A DNA stretch of 64,000 nt from Microbacterium aurantiacum (GCF_002872075.1 NZ_PGGU01000004.1:1-64000), one strand, 5' to 3'; shown: positions 8,453-17,829, counted from the first letter of the stretch. Notes: generated by a model not told the origin, from the sequence alone. Program-made: numbers and translations.

Positions 8453-9480
8453 CAGCTGTTCTCCAGCGCCGGCTGCTGCTGGGTGATGCAGTGGATGCCG
8501 CCGCCGCGGTCGAACAGCGGGCGGGCGTCGACGGTCACCACGCGGCGGCCCGGGTAGGCGTCGGCGAGGATCGACCGCGCCGCCGCATCCGCCTGCTCGT
8601 CACCGAACCCGCATGCCACGACGCCGTCGTTCGTGACGAGGTGGTTCACGTAGCTCCAGTCGACGAAACCCTCGTCGTCGCGCAGCGTCGTCGGCGCAGG
8701 AAGGTCGATGATCTCGAATCGGCGGCCGGCGGCATCCGTCTGCTGCTCGAGATGCGCGCGGAGTTCGCGCGTCACCGCGTGGTCCGGGTGCGCCGGGTCC
8801 CGCTGGTCGTGCAGGAGGATGTGCCCGGGCGCGGTGATCGTCGCGACGATGTCGACGTGCCCGTTCGTGCCGAACTCGTCGTAGTCGCGGGTGAGGCCGC
8901 GCGGCAGCCAGACGGCCTTCGTCGCGCCGATCGTGCGCAGCATCTCGGCCTCGACGCGCTGCCTGTCGGCATAGGGGTTGCGGCGTGGGTCGAGCTGCAC
9001 GGTCTCGGTGAGCAGCACGGTGCCCTCGCCGTCGACATGGATGCCGCCGCCCTCGTTCACGAGCACCGAGCTGACGAGTTCCGCACCGACTGCGCCCGCG
9101 ATGAGGCGAGCGTGCTGTGCGGCCTTGTGCCACTGTGCCCAAGCGGGCGCGCCCCAGCCGTTGAACACCCAGTCGACCGCGCCGAGCCGGCCCTCGTCGA
9201 CGACGAAGGTGGGGCCGGAGTCGCGCATCCAGAACTCATCGACCGGCGCTTCCACGATCTCGATGCTGCCGCTGAGCATGCGCCGGGCACGCGCCGTTTC
9301 GCTGGGATCGACGAGCATGGCGACCGGCTCGAACTCGGCGACGGCGTGCGCGACTGCTGTCCATGTGGAGTAGCCCTCTTCGCGCTCCGACGCCGTCTCG
9401 CCGAGAGTGATCCCCTCGGCGGGGAACGCCATCCAGGTGCGTTCGTGGCGTGCGGTCTCGGCGGGCATGCGCCAGTTCAT
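8452..9480 (-). CDS. Agmatine deiminase family protein
   Basis: Guanidino-group-modifying enzyme of the Porphyromonas-type peptidyl-arginine deiminase/agmatine deiminase family, 342 aa. Signature parts: MNWRMPAETARHERTWMAFP at the start, DEFWMRDSGPTFV (guanidine-binding Asp), NEGGGIHVDGEGTVLLTE, and the nucleophilic cysteine in GGGIHCITQQQP at the C-terminus. The start at 9480 has GAGGAG 5 nt upstream; the longer frame reaching 9558 runs into the divergent TetR promoter. Agmatine is the classic substrate; with the amidase and a nearby PLP decarboxylase this suggests a polyamine- or arginine-derived amine pathway, unproven. Confidence 0.9.
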   Translation of the reverse strand: MNWRMPAETARHERTWMAFPAEGITLGETASEREEGYSTWTAVAHAVAEFEPVAMLVDPSETARARRMLSGSIEIVEAPVDEFWMRDSGPTFVVDEGRLGAVDWVFNGWGAPAWAQWHKAAQHARLIAGAVGAELVSSVLVNEGGGIHVDGEGTVLLTETVQLDPRRNPYADRQRVEAEMLRTIGATKAVWLPRGLTRDYDEFGTNGHVDIVATITAPGHILLHDQRDPAHPDHAVTRELRAHLEQQTDAAGRRFEIIDLPAPTTLRDDEGFVDWSYVNHLVTNDGVVACGFGDEQADAAARSILADAYPGRRVVTVDARPLFDRGGGIHCITQQQPALENS

Positions 9481-9505
9481 CGGGTCTCCTCGCTGCAGCG
9501 CTCTA

Positions 9506-9534
9506 TTGAACACGTGATCAACAGCTGCTACGGT
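9506..9534 (+). promoter_or_regulatory. Promoter and operator between agmatine deiminase and TetR genes
   Basis: On the plus strand TTGAAC (9506-9511), 17-nt spacer and TACGGT (9529-9534) form a good promoter, with the GTG start of the TetR gene 5 nt later. TTGAACACGTGATCAA (9506-9521) is a 16-bp palindrome with a single mismatched pair covering the -35 box, a fitting site for the TetR protein to repress itself and the divergent genes. Confidence 0.65.
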
Positions 9535-9539
9535 AGCCG

Positions 9540-10175
9540 GTGATGAAGACCACGTCAACAGGTGCGACGCCCCGGCGGATGTCTCCGGAGCAACGCGATC
9601 GAGCGATCCTCGACGGCGCGATCGCGCAGGCCCGCGACGATGGCCTCGACAGCCTCACCGTGCGCTCCGTCGCCGCTCGCGTCGGCGTGACTCCCGCCCT
9701 GGTCGCCCACTACCGCCCGGCCATGGGAGCGTTCGTGGCAGAGGTGTTCGGCACGATCGTCGGCGCCGAGCGCGATGAGGTGCTTTCCGGATTCGAGTCC
9801 GGCGCCGTCCGGCGCGCCGATCTGCTCAGGCTGGTCGAGACGCTGCTCGACCCCGCTCGCGACGACGTCACGCTGATCTGGGTGCAGGCCTGGGCGCTCG
9901 GCACCCGCAATGACGATCTCGCCGCGCGCGTGCGATACGAGATGGATCTGTGGCAGCATGCCCTCGAGAATGCCCTCACCCGCGCAGCATCCACCGGCGC
10001 CATCCCCGCCGTCCATGCCGCGTCCGCCGCCTGGCTGCTGCTCGCGATGGTCGACGGCATGAGCGCGCATTCCCTCGTGAAGTGGGCGCCGCACGACCGC
10101 GCCGACCTCGCGCGCCGCGCGCTGTCCGCCGTGCTCGACCGTGCCGACCCTCCCGCTCACCCCGCCGAACCCTAA
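9540..10175 (+). CDS. TetR-family transcriptional regulator
   Basis: A 211-aa regulator with an N-terminal TetR HTH (RAILDGAIAQARDDGLDSLTVRSVAARVGVTPALVAHY) and an all-helical ligand domain. GTG 9540 and ATG 9543 are both possible starts; the -10 box 5 nt upstream favours the GTG as a leaderless start. It is divergent from the agmatine deiminase-amidase genes and 9 nt ahead of the decarboxylase gene, so it probably controls both sides in response to an amine or amino-acid derivative. Confidence 0.9.
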   Translation: MMKTTSTGATPRRMSPEQRDRAILDGAIAQARDDGLDSLTVRSVAARVGVTPALVAHYRPAMGAFVAEVFGTIVGAERDEVLSGFESGAVRRADLLRLVETLLDPARDDVTLIWVQAWALGTRNDDLAARVRYEMDLWQHALENALTRAASTGAIPAVHAASAAWLLLAMVDGMSAHSLVKWAPHDRADLARRALSAVLDRADPPAHPAEP

Positions 10176-10184
10176 GGACCGCTC

Positions 10185-11558
10185 ATGGACGCTGTGCGCA
10201 TGCACGCCGCCTCGCCCGAATCGACCGCGATCGTCGATGCCGTGCTCGACTACTCGCGGCGCCGGATGCTCGCCTCCGACGTGCCGCTGGACAAGCCGCA
10301 GACCGAGGCCGAGCTCAACCGCCTCGTCGGCGCGACCATCACAGATTCGGGTCTCGGTGCCCAGCGCGCGCTCAGCGTGTTCGAGCACATCCTCGCGCCG
10401 GCGTGCCTGACGACGAGTCATCCGCTCTATCTGTCCTTCATCCCCACCGCGCCGACGATCGCGGCGATGGCGTTCGACCTCGTCGTCTCGGCATCCGGCC
10501 TGTACGGAGGCAGCTGGCTCGAGGGTGCGGGTGCCGTGCACGCCGAGAACGAGGTGCTCTCCTGGCTCGCCGCCGAGTTCGGCCTGCCGGAGACCGCCGG
10601 GGGCGTGTTCGTGCAGGGCGGCACGATCGGCAACCTCTCGGCGCTGGTCGCCGCCCGGGAGTCGGCGAAGGCGCGGCTAGCCGAAGCGGGCAAGCAGCTG
10701 CCGGCGCGCTGGAAGATCGTCTGCAGCGTCGAAGCGCACTCCTCGAACAAGTCGGCGGCCAAGATCATGGATGCCGATGTGCTGCTGGTTCCTGCCGGGG
10801 CCGACGGCGTGCTGCGGGCCGAAGGCGTGCGCGAGGCGCTCGCCGAGCACGGTGACGAGATCTGCGCCGTGGTCGCGACGGGCGGATCGACGAACTTCGG
10901 AATCGTCGACGACATCGCCGGCATCGCCGCCCTCAAGGACGAGTTCGACTTCTGGCTGCACATCGACGGCGCCTACGGTCTCACCGCGATGCTCGCCCCG
11001 GAGGCGCGGCACATCTTCGCCGGCGTCGAGCGCGCCGATTCGGTGATCGTCGACCCGCACAAGTGGCTGTTCGCCCCCTTCGACTGCTGCGCGCTGATCT
11101 ACCGCGACCCCGACAGCGGGCGACGTGCGCACACCCAGCACGCCGAGTACCTGGACACGCTGACGGATGCCGCCGAGTTCAGCCCCTCGGACTACTCGAT
11201 CCAGCTGACCCGTCGCCCGCGGGGCCTGCCGATGTGGTTCTCCCTGGCGACATACGGCGTCGCGGCGTACCGCGATGCGGTCAGCTCGACGCTCGCGCTG
11301 ACCCAGCGGATCGCCGCAGAGATCGCCCGCCGCCCCGAACTCACGCTGGTGCGCGACCCGCAGCTTTCGGTCGTCGTGTTCGAGCGCAACGACTGGGACC
11401 GTGCCGACTACGACCGGTGGTCGGACGAGCTGCTCGATTCGCAGCGCGCCTTCGTCGTGCCGAGCTCGCACGGCGGCCGGCCGAACACCCGGTTCGCGAT
11501 CCTCAACCCGATGACGACGTTCGACGACCTCGTCGGGATCCTCGACACGATGAAGTAG
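10185..11558 (+). CDS. PLP-dependent amino acid decarboxylase (group II)
   Basis: Fold type I group II decarboxylase, 457 aa, removing CO2 from an L-amino acid to form an amine. Seen: VQGGTIGNLSALVAARE (cofactor phosphate segment), the Asp in WLHIDGAYGLTAM, and the Schiff-base lysine in DSVIVDPHKWLFAPFDCC. Relatives act on aromatic amino acids, glutamate, diaminobutyrate or tyrosine; substrate cannot be fixed here. It follows the TetR gene by 9 nt and likely shares its transcript. Confidence 0.9.
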   Translation: MDAVRMHAASPESTAIVDAVLDYSRRRMLASDVPLDKPQTEAELNRLVGATITDSGLGAQRALSVFEHILAPACLTTSHPLYLSFIPTAPTIAAMAFDLVVSASGLYGGSWLEGAGAVHAENEVLSWLAAEFGLPETAGGVFVQGGTIGNLSALVAARESAKARLAEAGKQLPARWKIVCSVEAHSSNKSAAKIMDADVLLVPAGADGVLRAEGVREALAEHGDEICAVVATGGSTNFGIVDDIAGIAALKDEFDFWLHIDGAYGLTAMLAPEARHIFAGVERADSVIVDPHKWLFAPFDCCALIYRDPDSGRRAHTQHAEYLDTLTDAAEFSPSDYSIQLTRRPRGLPMWFSLATYGVAAYRDAVSSTLALTQRIAAEIARRPELTLVRDPQLSVVVFERNDWDRADYDRWSDELLDSQRAFVVPSSHGGRPNTRFAILNPMTTFDDLVGILDTMK

Positions 11559-11563
11559 GCCGC

Positions 11564-12634
11564 TCAGCCGTTCGTGTGCGCGCTCAGGAAGTCGAGTGTC
11601 TTCTGCAGTGAGGTCTGGGCGTCCGGCATGTCCAGGTGGAACTGGTATTCGTGCGGCAGTGCCGGTTCATGGGGTGCCGGCCAGAACAGGGTGGTGACGT
11701 CGACGCCGAGCTCATCGAGCCGCTGGGCCATCGGGATCGACTGCAACCAGGTGAGCCCGTCGCCGTTGCCGCCGGAGATGTATGTCGTCGGGAAGTCGGC
11801 GGTGACCCAGTTCACGGTCGACATCGTCGCTCCGGTGGAATCCTCCGCCCAGGTGCGCGTGCCGGAGTACGCCCACATCGACGTCTTGAATCCCCAGCCG
11901 ATGATGCCGTCGAGCTCGGCCAGTGCGGCGAGGTCGTAGACGCCGCAGTTGAGCACCGTGGCGACGACCTGGTCGGCGTCGATCTTGGGGGTGATGCCGA
12001 GGATGTCGGCGTAGTCCGTGCTCGTGACGAGGGTCGCCATCTGACTGGCCAGCTGTGCGCCGGCCGAGTCCCCGGCGAGCACGATCTGCGAGGGGTCGAC
12101 GCCGAGTTCGTCGGCGTGCTCGTCGATGTAGCCGAGCGCGTCGTTGAGCTGGTGCACGGCGAGCGGGTAGACGCCCTCCGGTCCGATCGTGTAGTTCACC
12201 GCGATGGTCGTGTAGCCCTCAGCGGCGAGGATGCGCATGTACGGGTCGACGTTCTCCTTCGAGCCCGATACCCAGGCGCCGCCGTGGATCCACACGATCG
12301 TCGGGAGGGGGCCGGTGGCGGATGCCGGTCGGAAGACATCCATGGTGGTGTCGGCCCCGCCGTCGGCGTAGGCGACATCGAGAGTCTCGGTGAGCTCGGT
12401 GTCGGGAACGTGCTTGTCCATCTCGGCGGCGGTCTGGTCGCCGCCCTTCTCGAACACCGAGCGGATCAGCATTGCGGAGGGCCACGGGGTGATCGAGCCG
12501 ACCACGACCACGATCGCGACGACGGCGGCGACCACGCCGACGGTCACCTTGGTGCGGTGCCAGGGGCGTCGCGTCTTCCTGCGGCCATCGGTGTTCTGGC
12601 CATCGGCCTCATCGGTGTGCGCGTGCGCGGTCAT
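11564..12634 (-). CDS. Membrane-anchored alpha/beta hydrolase (carboxylesterase-like)
   Basis: A 356-aa esterase of the BD-FAE/hormone-sensitive-lipase-like type. A cytoplasmic hydrophilic head is followed by one membrane helix (VTVGVVAAVVAIVVVVGS), then the catalytic domain with oxyanion motif WIHGGAW, nucleophile serine in LAGDSAGAQLA and a C-terminal His region (PHEPALPHEYQFHL). It is therefore expected to act at the outer face of the membrane on short-chain esters. It ends 5 bp from the decarboxylase stop (convergent). AGGGGGGC is the ribosome site. Confidence 0.88.
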   Translation of the reverse strand: MTAHAHTDEADGQNTDGRRKTRRPWHRTKVTVGVVAAVVAIVVVVGSITPWPSAMLIRSVFEKGGDQTAAEMDKHVPDTELTETLDVAYADGGADTTMDVFRPASATGPLPTIVWIHGGAWVSGSKENVDPYMRILAAEGYTTIAVNYTIGPEGVYPLAVHQLNDALGYIDEHADELGVDPSQIVLAGDSAGAQLASQMATLVTSTDYADILGITPKIDADQVVATVLNCGVYDLAALAELDGIIGWGFKTSMWAYSGTRTWAEDSTGATMSTVNWVTADFPTTYISGGNGDGLTWLQSIPMAQRLDELGVDVTTLFWPAPHEPALPHEYQFHLDMPDAQTSLQKTLDFLSAHTNG

Positions 12635-12693
12635 GGCGCCCCCCTTCTGGCATCAGTCTGGCAGGAGTCGGTGCGATTCCGGGGAATCGCGTT

Positions 12694-13284
12694 TCACGGT
12701 GACAGCGACGCCGCCGCGGCGAGGATCGCCGCCGTGTCGCTCACGGTGATCTGCGGCGGATACAGCCCCATCACGTGGATGGCCGCGGCGTGATTCTCGG
12801 CGGTCGAGCCCGCGCATGCGTCGGCGGCGACGGTGACGAAGGCGCCCGCGTCGGCTGCGGCCAGGGCGGTGGAGATCACGCAGCAGTCGGTGGAGACGCC
12901 GGCGAGGACCACGTTCGCGCCCCGCCCGACGATCGCCTCCAGTTCGGGCCCCCACTTGCCGAAGGTCGGCAGATCGAGGGTGGGATGGGTGCTGAGACTC
13001 TGCGCCTCCGGCACGAGATCGAACAGAGCGTCGCTCGGGGACTGGTCGGCGAACGGCCAGGCCGAGAAGTATGCGCCCCATGAGGTGGAGCGGTCGGCGG
13101 TCGGCATCCACCGGGTCACGAGCACGCGGTCGCCGAAGATCTCCGCGAGGAAACGGATGCGTGGCATCGCGTCGGCGAAGAACGGCGAACCCCAGGCGGA
13201 GTCCGCCGAGGCGAAGATCGCCTGCGGGTCGATGACGACCAGCCAGGGTGCGGAGCCCGTCGATGTGCCAGCGGCATCCGTCAC
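12694..13284 (-). CDS. Isochorismatase-family hydrolase
   Basis: Cysteine hydrolase of 196 aa. The catalytic triad is visible: Asp in WLVVIDPQAIF, Lys in FGKWGPELE, and Cys in VSTDCCVISTALAA. Family members cleave nicotinamide, ureidoacrylate, N-carbamoyl or isochorismate substrates. Its GTG start overlaps the stop of the NCS1 permease gene (GTGA), so the permease probably imports the compound that this enzyme hydrolyses, for example a nucleobase or hydantoin breakdown product. That pairing is inference. Confidence 0.88.
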   Translation of the reverse strand: MTDAAGTSTGSAPWLVVIDPQAIFASADSAWGSPFFADAMPRIRFLAEIFGDRVLVTRWMPTADRSTSWGAYFSAWPFADQSPSDALFDLVPEAQSLSTHPTLDLPTFGKWGPELEAIVGRGANVVLAGVSTDCCVISTALAAADAGAFVTVAADACAGSTAENHAAAIHVMGLYPPQITVSDTAAILAAAASLSP

Positions 13285-14732
13285 GCCTGCTCCTGACGCC
13301 GGATCTTCCCCGCCCTGGCGAACCACGTCACCAGGAACGACAGCACCAGAGCGAAGAAGACGCCGAGGTTCGCGTAGGCCCACTCGCCCTCCCTGCCGCC
13401 GACGAGGACCAGCAGGTAACCCTGCCAGTTGTTCCACGGCGCGGCATCCGCGAAGAGATTGACCACGAGCCCCCAGCCGATGACGGAGGCGACGATCATC
13501 GTGACTATCGAGACGGCGTCCCAGGCGCCGTAGCGGCCGTTCGCATCGAACAGCGCTTCGTCGTCGTAGTCCTTCTTGCGCCGCAGGATGTCGGCGATGA
13601 GGATGCCGGCCCACGATGCGAGTGGCACTCCGAGGGTGATCAGGAAGCTCTGGAACGGGCCGAGGAAGTCCGTCGCGAAGAACACCACGTAGATGGTGCC
13701 GATCGTCAGGATCACGCCGTCGATGGCCGCGGCGGAGGGCCGCGGGATGCGGATACCGAGGCTCAGCAGCGTCAGGCCCGAGGAGTAGATGCCGAGCACC
13801 GCACCGGAGACGAGGGCGAGCACCGCCGTGAGCAGGAACGGCACGAGCACCCAGATCGGCAGGATGCTCGCCAGGGCGCCGATCGGATCGCCGGCGATCG
13901 CGGCGCTCAGGTCGTCATCGGAACCGGCGAGCAGCAGGCCGAAGACGACCAGGATCACCGGGGCGATGGATCCGCCGAACGTGTTCCAGGCGACGATCGC
14001 GCCGTCGGATGCCGTGCGCTTCTGGTAGCGAGACCAGTCCGCGGCGATGTTGATCCAGCCGAGGCCGAATCCGGTCATCACCATGACGAGAGCGCCGATG
14101 ACCTGGCCGATGCCGCCGTCGGGCTTCGTGAGGACGGCGGAGAGGTCGATGGCGGGGATCGCGAGGACGACGTAGAGGATCGTCACGACGCCGGTGACCC
14201 AGGTGAGCACCGACTGCAGCTTCATGATGGTGTGATACCCGAGCACGGATGCCGTGACGATGAGAGCCGCGACGATCACCGTCGCGACGATCTTCAGCGC
14301 GACGCTGTCACCGTCACCGCCGAGCTGCGTGATCACCGTCGCCGTGGCGAGCACGGCCATGATCGCCAGGAACGTCTCCCAGCCGATCGACGTCAGCCAC
14401 GACACGATGCCCGGCACCTTCTGGCCGTGCACGCCGAAGGCGGCGCGCGAGAGCACCATTGTCGGGGCAGAACCGCGCTTCCCGGCGATCGCGATGAGTC
14501 CGCAGAGCAGGAACGACACCACGATGCCGATCACCGAGACGAGCGTCGCCTGCCAGAAGGAGATGCCGAAGCCGAGCACGAACGACCCGTACGACATGCC
14601 GAACACCGACACGTTCGCCGCGAACCACGGCCAGAACAGGTCTCGGGGTTTCGCGGTCCGCTCGGACTCGGGGATGATCTCGATGCCGGCGCGCTCGATC
14701 AGTGCCGGCGCTGCTGCGATCTTCTCGCTCAT
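13281..14732 (-). CDS. NCS1-family nucleobase/cytosine permease
   Basis: Integral membrane symporter of 483 aa with about twelve helices. NCS1 hallmarks are the N-terminal RDLFWPWFAANVSVFGMSYG, GISFWQATLVSVIGIVVSFLL, and APTMVLSRAAFGVHGQKVPG. The family takes up purines, cytosine, uracil, hydantoins or thiamine precursors with Na+ or H+. It is the first gene of a two-gene operon with the isochorismatase-like hydrolase. Confidence 0.92.
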   Translation of the reverse strand: MSEKIAAAPALIERAGIEIIPESERTAKPRDLFWPWFAANVSVFGMSYGSFVLGFGISFWQATLVSVIGIVVSFLLCGLIAIAGKRGSAPTMVLSRAAFGVHGQKVPGIVSWLTSIGWETFLAIMAVLATATVITQLGGDGDSVALKIVATVIVAALIVTASVLGYHTIMKLQSVLTWVTGVVTILYVVLAIPAIDLSAVLTKPDGGIGQVIGALVMVMTGFGLGWINIAADWSRYQKRTASDGAIVAWNTFGGSIAPVILVVFGLLLAGSDDDLSAAIAGDPIGALASILPIWVLVPFLLTAVLALVSGAVLGIYSSGLTLLSLGIRIPRPSAAAIDGVILTIGTIYVVFFATDFLGPFQSFLITLGVPLASWAGILIADILRRKKDYDDEALFDANGRYGAWDAVSIVTMIVASVIGWGLVVNLFADAAPWNNWQGYLLVLVGGREGEWAYANLGVFFALVLSFLVTWFARAGKIRRQEQA

Positions 14733-14788
14733 GCCATCATCCTGGCACTGCCGAGGGCATTGCGGCCGGAATCAGCGTTTCGACCCGC

Positions 14789-16072
14789 TCAGCCGCGGAA
14801 GAACGCCTCGGCCACCCGGGTGAGGTCATGCAGATCGGCGACCCCGGCGAGCTCGCGGGCCGAATGCATCGACAGGATCGGAATGCCGACGTCCACCGTG
14901 CGCAGCCCGAGACGGGTCGCGGTGATCGGACCGATCGTCGAACCGCAGGGGACGGTGTTGTTCGACACGAATTCCTGCGACGCGATGCCGGCGCGCTCGC
15001 ACCACGACGACCAGGCTGAGGCGCCGACGGCATCGGTCGCATAGCGCTGGTTGGCGTTGATCTTCAGGATCGGTCCCGAACCGAGCACCGGCTGCACGAC
15101 AGGGTCGTGTTTGGCGACGTAGTTCGGGTGCACCGAGTGCCCGACGTCGCTGGAGAGGCACCACGACGACGCGTACGCCTGACGGCGCTGGGAGGGATCC
15201 GCGCCGAGGCTCGCGTACACGCGCTCCAGGACGTCTTCGAGGAAAGGGCCGGCGGCTCCGGACCGCGATCCGGAGCCGAGTTCTTCATGATCGAAGGCGG
15301 CGAGGACGGCAATCGGGTCGCCAGCGGCCGGGTCGAGCGATGCGAGCGCCACGACCCCGGCGTGCACCGAGGCGAGGTCGTCGAGGCGGCCGGCGGCGAA
15401 GAAAGCGTCGTCCTTGCCGAACACGGAGCCACGTGCCGAATCGGCGACGACCGCGTCGTAGCCGCGGATGTCGGCGGCATCGACATCGGCCGAGGCGGCG
15501 AGCTCGGCGAGGATGTCGGCCGAGGTCGGGTCGCCGAGGCCCCATACCGGCTGCGTCTGGAGCTGCTTGTCGAGTTCGAGTCCGCTGTTCGCGCCGCGGT
15601 CGAGGTGGATCGCCAGCTGCGGCAGGCGCAGCAGCGGTCCGGTGTCCGCCAGCACGACCCGTCCGTCGGCGAGGGCGAGGCGCCCGGCGAGCCGAAGTTC
15701 ACGGTCGAGCCACGAGTTCAGCAGCGGGCCGCCGTAGATCTCGACGGCCGCCTGCAGCCAGCCCTTCGTTCCTGTGGTCGGCTGCGGCTTGAGCTTGAAA
15801 CCGGGGGAGTCGGTGTGCGCGCCGAACACCTGCACGGGAGTCGTGGCAGCGGCATCCGCCGGCACGACCCAGGCGATCGCCGCCCCGTCGCGCACGACCA
15901 CGAAGCGTCCGCCGGGCTGTGATGGCCACGGCTGGGTCTCGTCGAGACGGACGAATCCGGCATCTTCCAGGCGGCGAGCCACCTCGGACGCCGCGTGGTA
16001 GCTCGACGGAGACGCGGCGATGAAGTCGGCGAGATCGTCGGCGTGAGCGAGGGCTACCGGGGTGACGGGCAT
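14789..16072 (-). CDS. M18 family aminopeptidase
   Basis: Cytoplasmic zinc aminopeptidase of about 427 aa removing N-terminal acidic or other residues from peptides. Metal and active-site segments: His in FGAHTDSPGFKLKP, FDHEELGSGSRSGA, and SSDVGHSVHPNY. I set the start at 16072 (MPVTPVALAHADDLADF) because the family begins with this helix and CAGGAAGG lies upstream; the frame extending to 16384 overlaps the divergent phosphotransferase gene and has no family match. Confidence 0.92.
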   Translation of the reverse strand: MPVTPVALAHADDLADFIAASPSSYHAASEVARRLEDAGFVRLDETQPWPSQPGGRFVVVRDGAAIAWVVPADAAATTPVQVFGAHTDSPGFKLKPQPTTGTKGWLQAAVEIYGGPLLNSWLDRELRLAGRLALADGRVVLADTGPLLRLPQLAIHLDRGANSGLELDKQLQTQPVWGLGDPTSADILAELAASADVDAADIRGYDAVVADSARGSVFGKDDAFFAAGRLDDLASVHAGVVALASLDPAAGDPIAVLAAFDHEELGSGSRSGAAGPFLEDVLERVYASLGADPSQRRQAYASSWCLSSDVGHSVHPNYVAKHDPVVQPVLGSGPILKINANQRYATDAVGASAWSSWCERAGIASQEFVSNNTVPCGSTIGPITATRLGLRTVDVGIPILSMHSARELAGVADLHDLTRVAEAFFRG

Positions 16073-16162
16073 GAAGGACCTTCCTGAAAGGGGGTGCTTC
16101 GATCGTAATCGGGCGGATGGTGCGGGTGAGTCACTCCCGGATACAGCCGTTACGGTTGTGCG

Positions 16163-17104
16163 ATGGAGAACGCCGTGACGACCCGGACCGCCTGGGCAGA
16201 CCTGCCCGATGACGTGCGCGAACGGGTCGCCGAGCTTCTGGGCGGACCCGTCACTCGTGCCGTGAGCCAGAGCAACGGATTCTCCCCCGGTAGCGCAGAC
16301 CGGGTGAGCACAGCAGCGGGGGAGCGCGCGTTCGTCAAGACCGCGCATCGCACACCGCACCATCCCGGCACCTACGATCTCCATCGGCGTGAGCTCGGCG
16401 TCATGAAGGTGATGCCGCGCGGCGTCAGAGTGCCGTCACTGCTGGGCTCCTTCGTCTCGGACGATTGGGTGGCACTGATCCTCGACGACATCGACGGGCG
16501 CCACCCCGGCGAGGCCCTCGACGGCGCGGACATCGTCGCCGTCCTCGACGCACTCGCGACGCTTCCTGAGATGCGCGGAGCGGCGGCCGCCGACCTGCCA
16601 CGCGCTGCTGACGAACTGGCCGTCGACGCGTCCGGATGGGCGAAGATCCAGGATGCGGGTGCCGTCGGCGAACTGCCCGACTGGGCTATCGACAACTTCG
16701 ATCGCCTCGGCCGCACGGCCGAGCAGATCGCCGACGCCGCAGAGGGCGACCACCTGCAGCACCTCGACTGCCGAACCGACAACGTGCTCATCGACCGCGC
16801 CGGGACAGCCTGGATCATCGACTGGCCGTGGGCCGGCGTCGGTGCGCGCTGGCTCGACGGACTCTGCTATCTCCTCGACGCACGCCTGCGCGGTGAAGAC
16901 GTCGACGCCGAAGAGCTTCTGCGAACGCATCCGCTCTTCGCCGGCGTCGTTGGGTCGCACATCGATGCACTCCTCGCCGCCCTGACCGGCGGGTTCTTCG
17001 CCAAGGCGCGACGCCCCGCGGTCCCGAGCATGCCGACGCTTCGCGACTTCCAGCTGAGCGAAGCGCTCGCGGGCATGGAGTGGCTCCGGCAGCGCTGGGG
17101 CTGA
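16163..17104 (+). CDS. Aminoglycoside phosphotransferase-family kinase
   Basis: A 313-aa small-molecule kinase of the APH/choline kinase fold. Brenner motif HLDCRTDNVLI (catalytic Asp) and metal-binding WIIDWPWAGVG are seen near residues 200-220; an N-terminal nucleotide-binding lobe includes SQSNGFSPGSADRV. TACGGT 6 nt before the ATG suggests a leaderless transcript. Such proteins phosphorylate antibiotics or ordinary metabolites; nothing here shows resistance. Confidence 0.85.
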   Translation: MENAVTTRTAWADLPDDVRERVAELLGGPVTRAVSQSNGFSPGSADRVSTAAGERAFVKTAHRTPHHPGTYDLHRRELGVMKVMPRGVRVPSLLGSFVSDDWVALILDDIDGRHPGEALDGADIVAVLDALATLPEMRGAAAADLPRAADELAVDASGWAKIQDAGAVGELPDWAIDNFDRLGRTAEQIADAAEGDHLQHLDCRTDNVLIDRAGTAWIIDWPWAGVGARWLDGLCYLLDARLRGEDVDAEELLRTHPLFAGVVGSHIDALLAALTGGFFAKARRPAVPSMPTLRDFQLSEALAGMEWLRQRWG

Positions 17105-17121
17105 TCCGGCACGACAGCGCG

Positions 17122-17781
17122 TCAGCGGAAGTCGACGAGCCCGGCGTGCGCCGCCGCCACAAGGATCTGCACCCGGTCGCGCACCTGCCACTTGGACATG
17201 ATGCGGCCGAGATGCGCCTTGACGGTGCCTTCGGACACGATGAGCGTCCGTGCGATCTCGGCGTTCGACATGCCCTGCGCCAGACGCTCGAGCACCTCGG
17301 TCTCGCGTTCGGTGAGTGATTCCAGAGCGCGTGCTCCGCGGCCTCCTGCGGGCTCGGCCTCGCGCACGTGCTTGATGAGCATCGACGCGATCCGCGGCGA
17401 GAGCGAGCTGGCGCCCCCGTGGACCTCGTGCACGCCGAGCACGATGTCGTCGGCGCTCGAGTCCTTCAGCAGGTACCCGGAGGCGCCCGCGTTCAGCATC
17501 GGGAGGACGGTGTCGCTGCCGTCGAGCGTGGTCACCGCGAGGATGCGGACGTCCGGCCAGCGCTCCGTGATCGCTGCGGTCGCCTCGATCCCGTCCATCT
17601 CCGGCATCTGAACATCCATCATCACGACGTCCGGGCGGTCCCCCTCCAGGAAGGCGATCGCCTCGAGTCCGGTCTCGGCTTCCCCGACCACCTCGATCCC
17701 CGGATCACGCGATACGAAATGCGACAGTGCGGAACGGACCAGGGGATCGTCATCGACGATGAGAACGCGGATTGCCGGCAT
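17122..17781 (-). CDS. NarL/LuxR-type response regulator
   Basis: Two-domain regulator of 219 aa. Receiver: acidic pocket IVDDDPLVR, phospho-Asp in VVMMDVQMPEMDG, Thr in ILAVTTLD, Lys in GYLLKDSS. Output: LuxR HTH LTERETEVLERLAQGMSNAEIARTLIVSEGTVKAHL. It is divergent from the histidine kinase gene at 18012 and is its obvious partner. The shared upstream region has two TTGT-N3-ACAA dyads and a tiny peptide gene, suggesting an autoregulated signalling unit. Confidence 0.93.
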   Translation of the reverse strand: MPAIRVLIVDDDPLVRSALSHFVSRDPGIEVVGEAETGLEAIAFLEGDRPDVVMMDVQMPEMDGIEATAAITERWPDVRILAVTTLDGSDTVLPMLNAGASGYLLKDSSADDIVLGVHEVHGGASSLSPRIASMLIKHVREAEPAGGRGARALESLTERETEVLERLAQGMSNAEIARTLIVSEGTVKAHLGRIMSKWQVRDRVQILVAAAHAGLVDFR

Positions 17782-17829
17782 GGGGGAAGCCTAACGGCGG
17801 TAGTGGGTGGGTCTCGTGTCGATGTAGAC

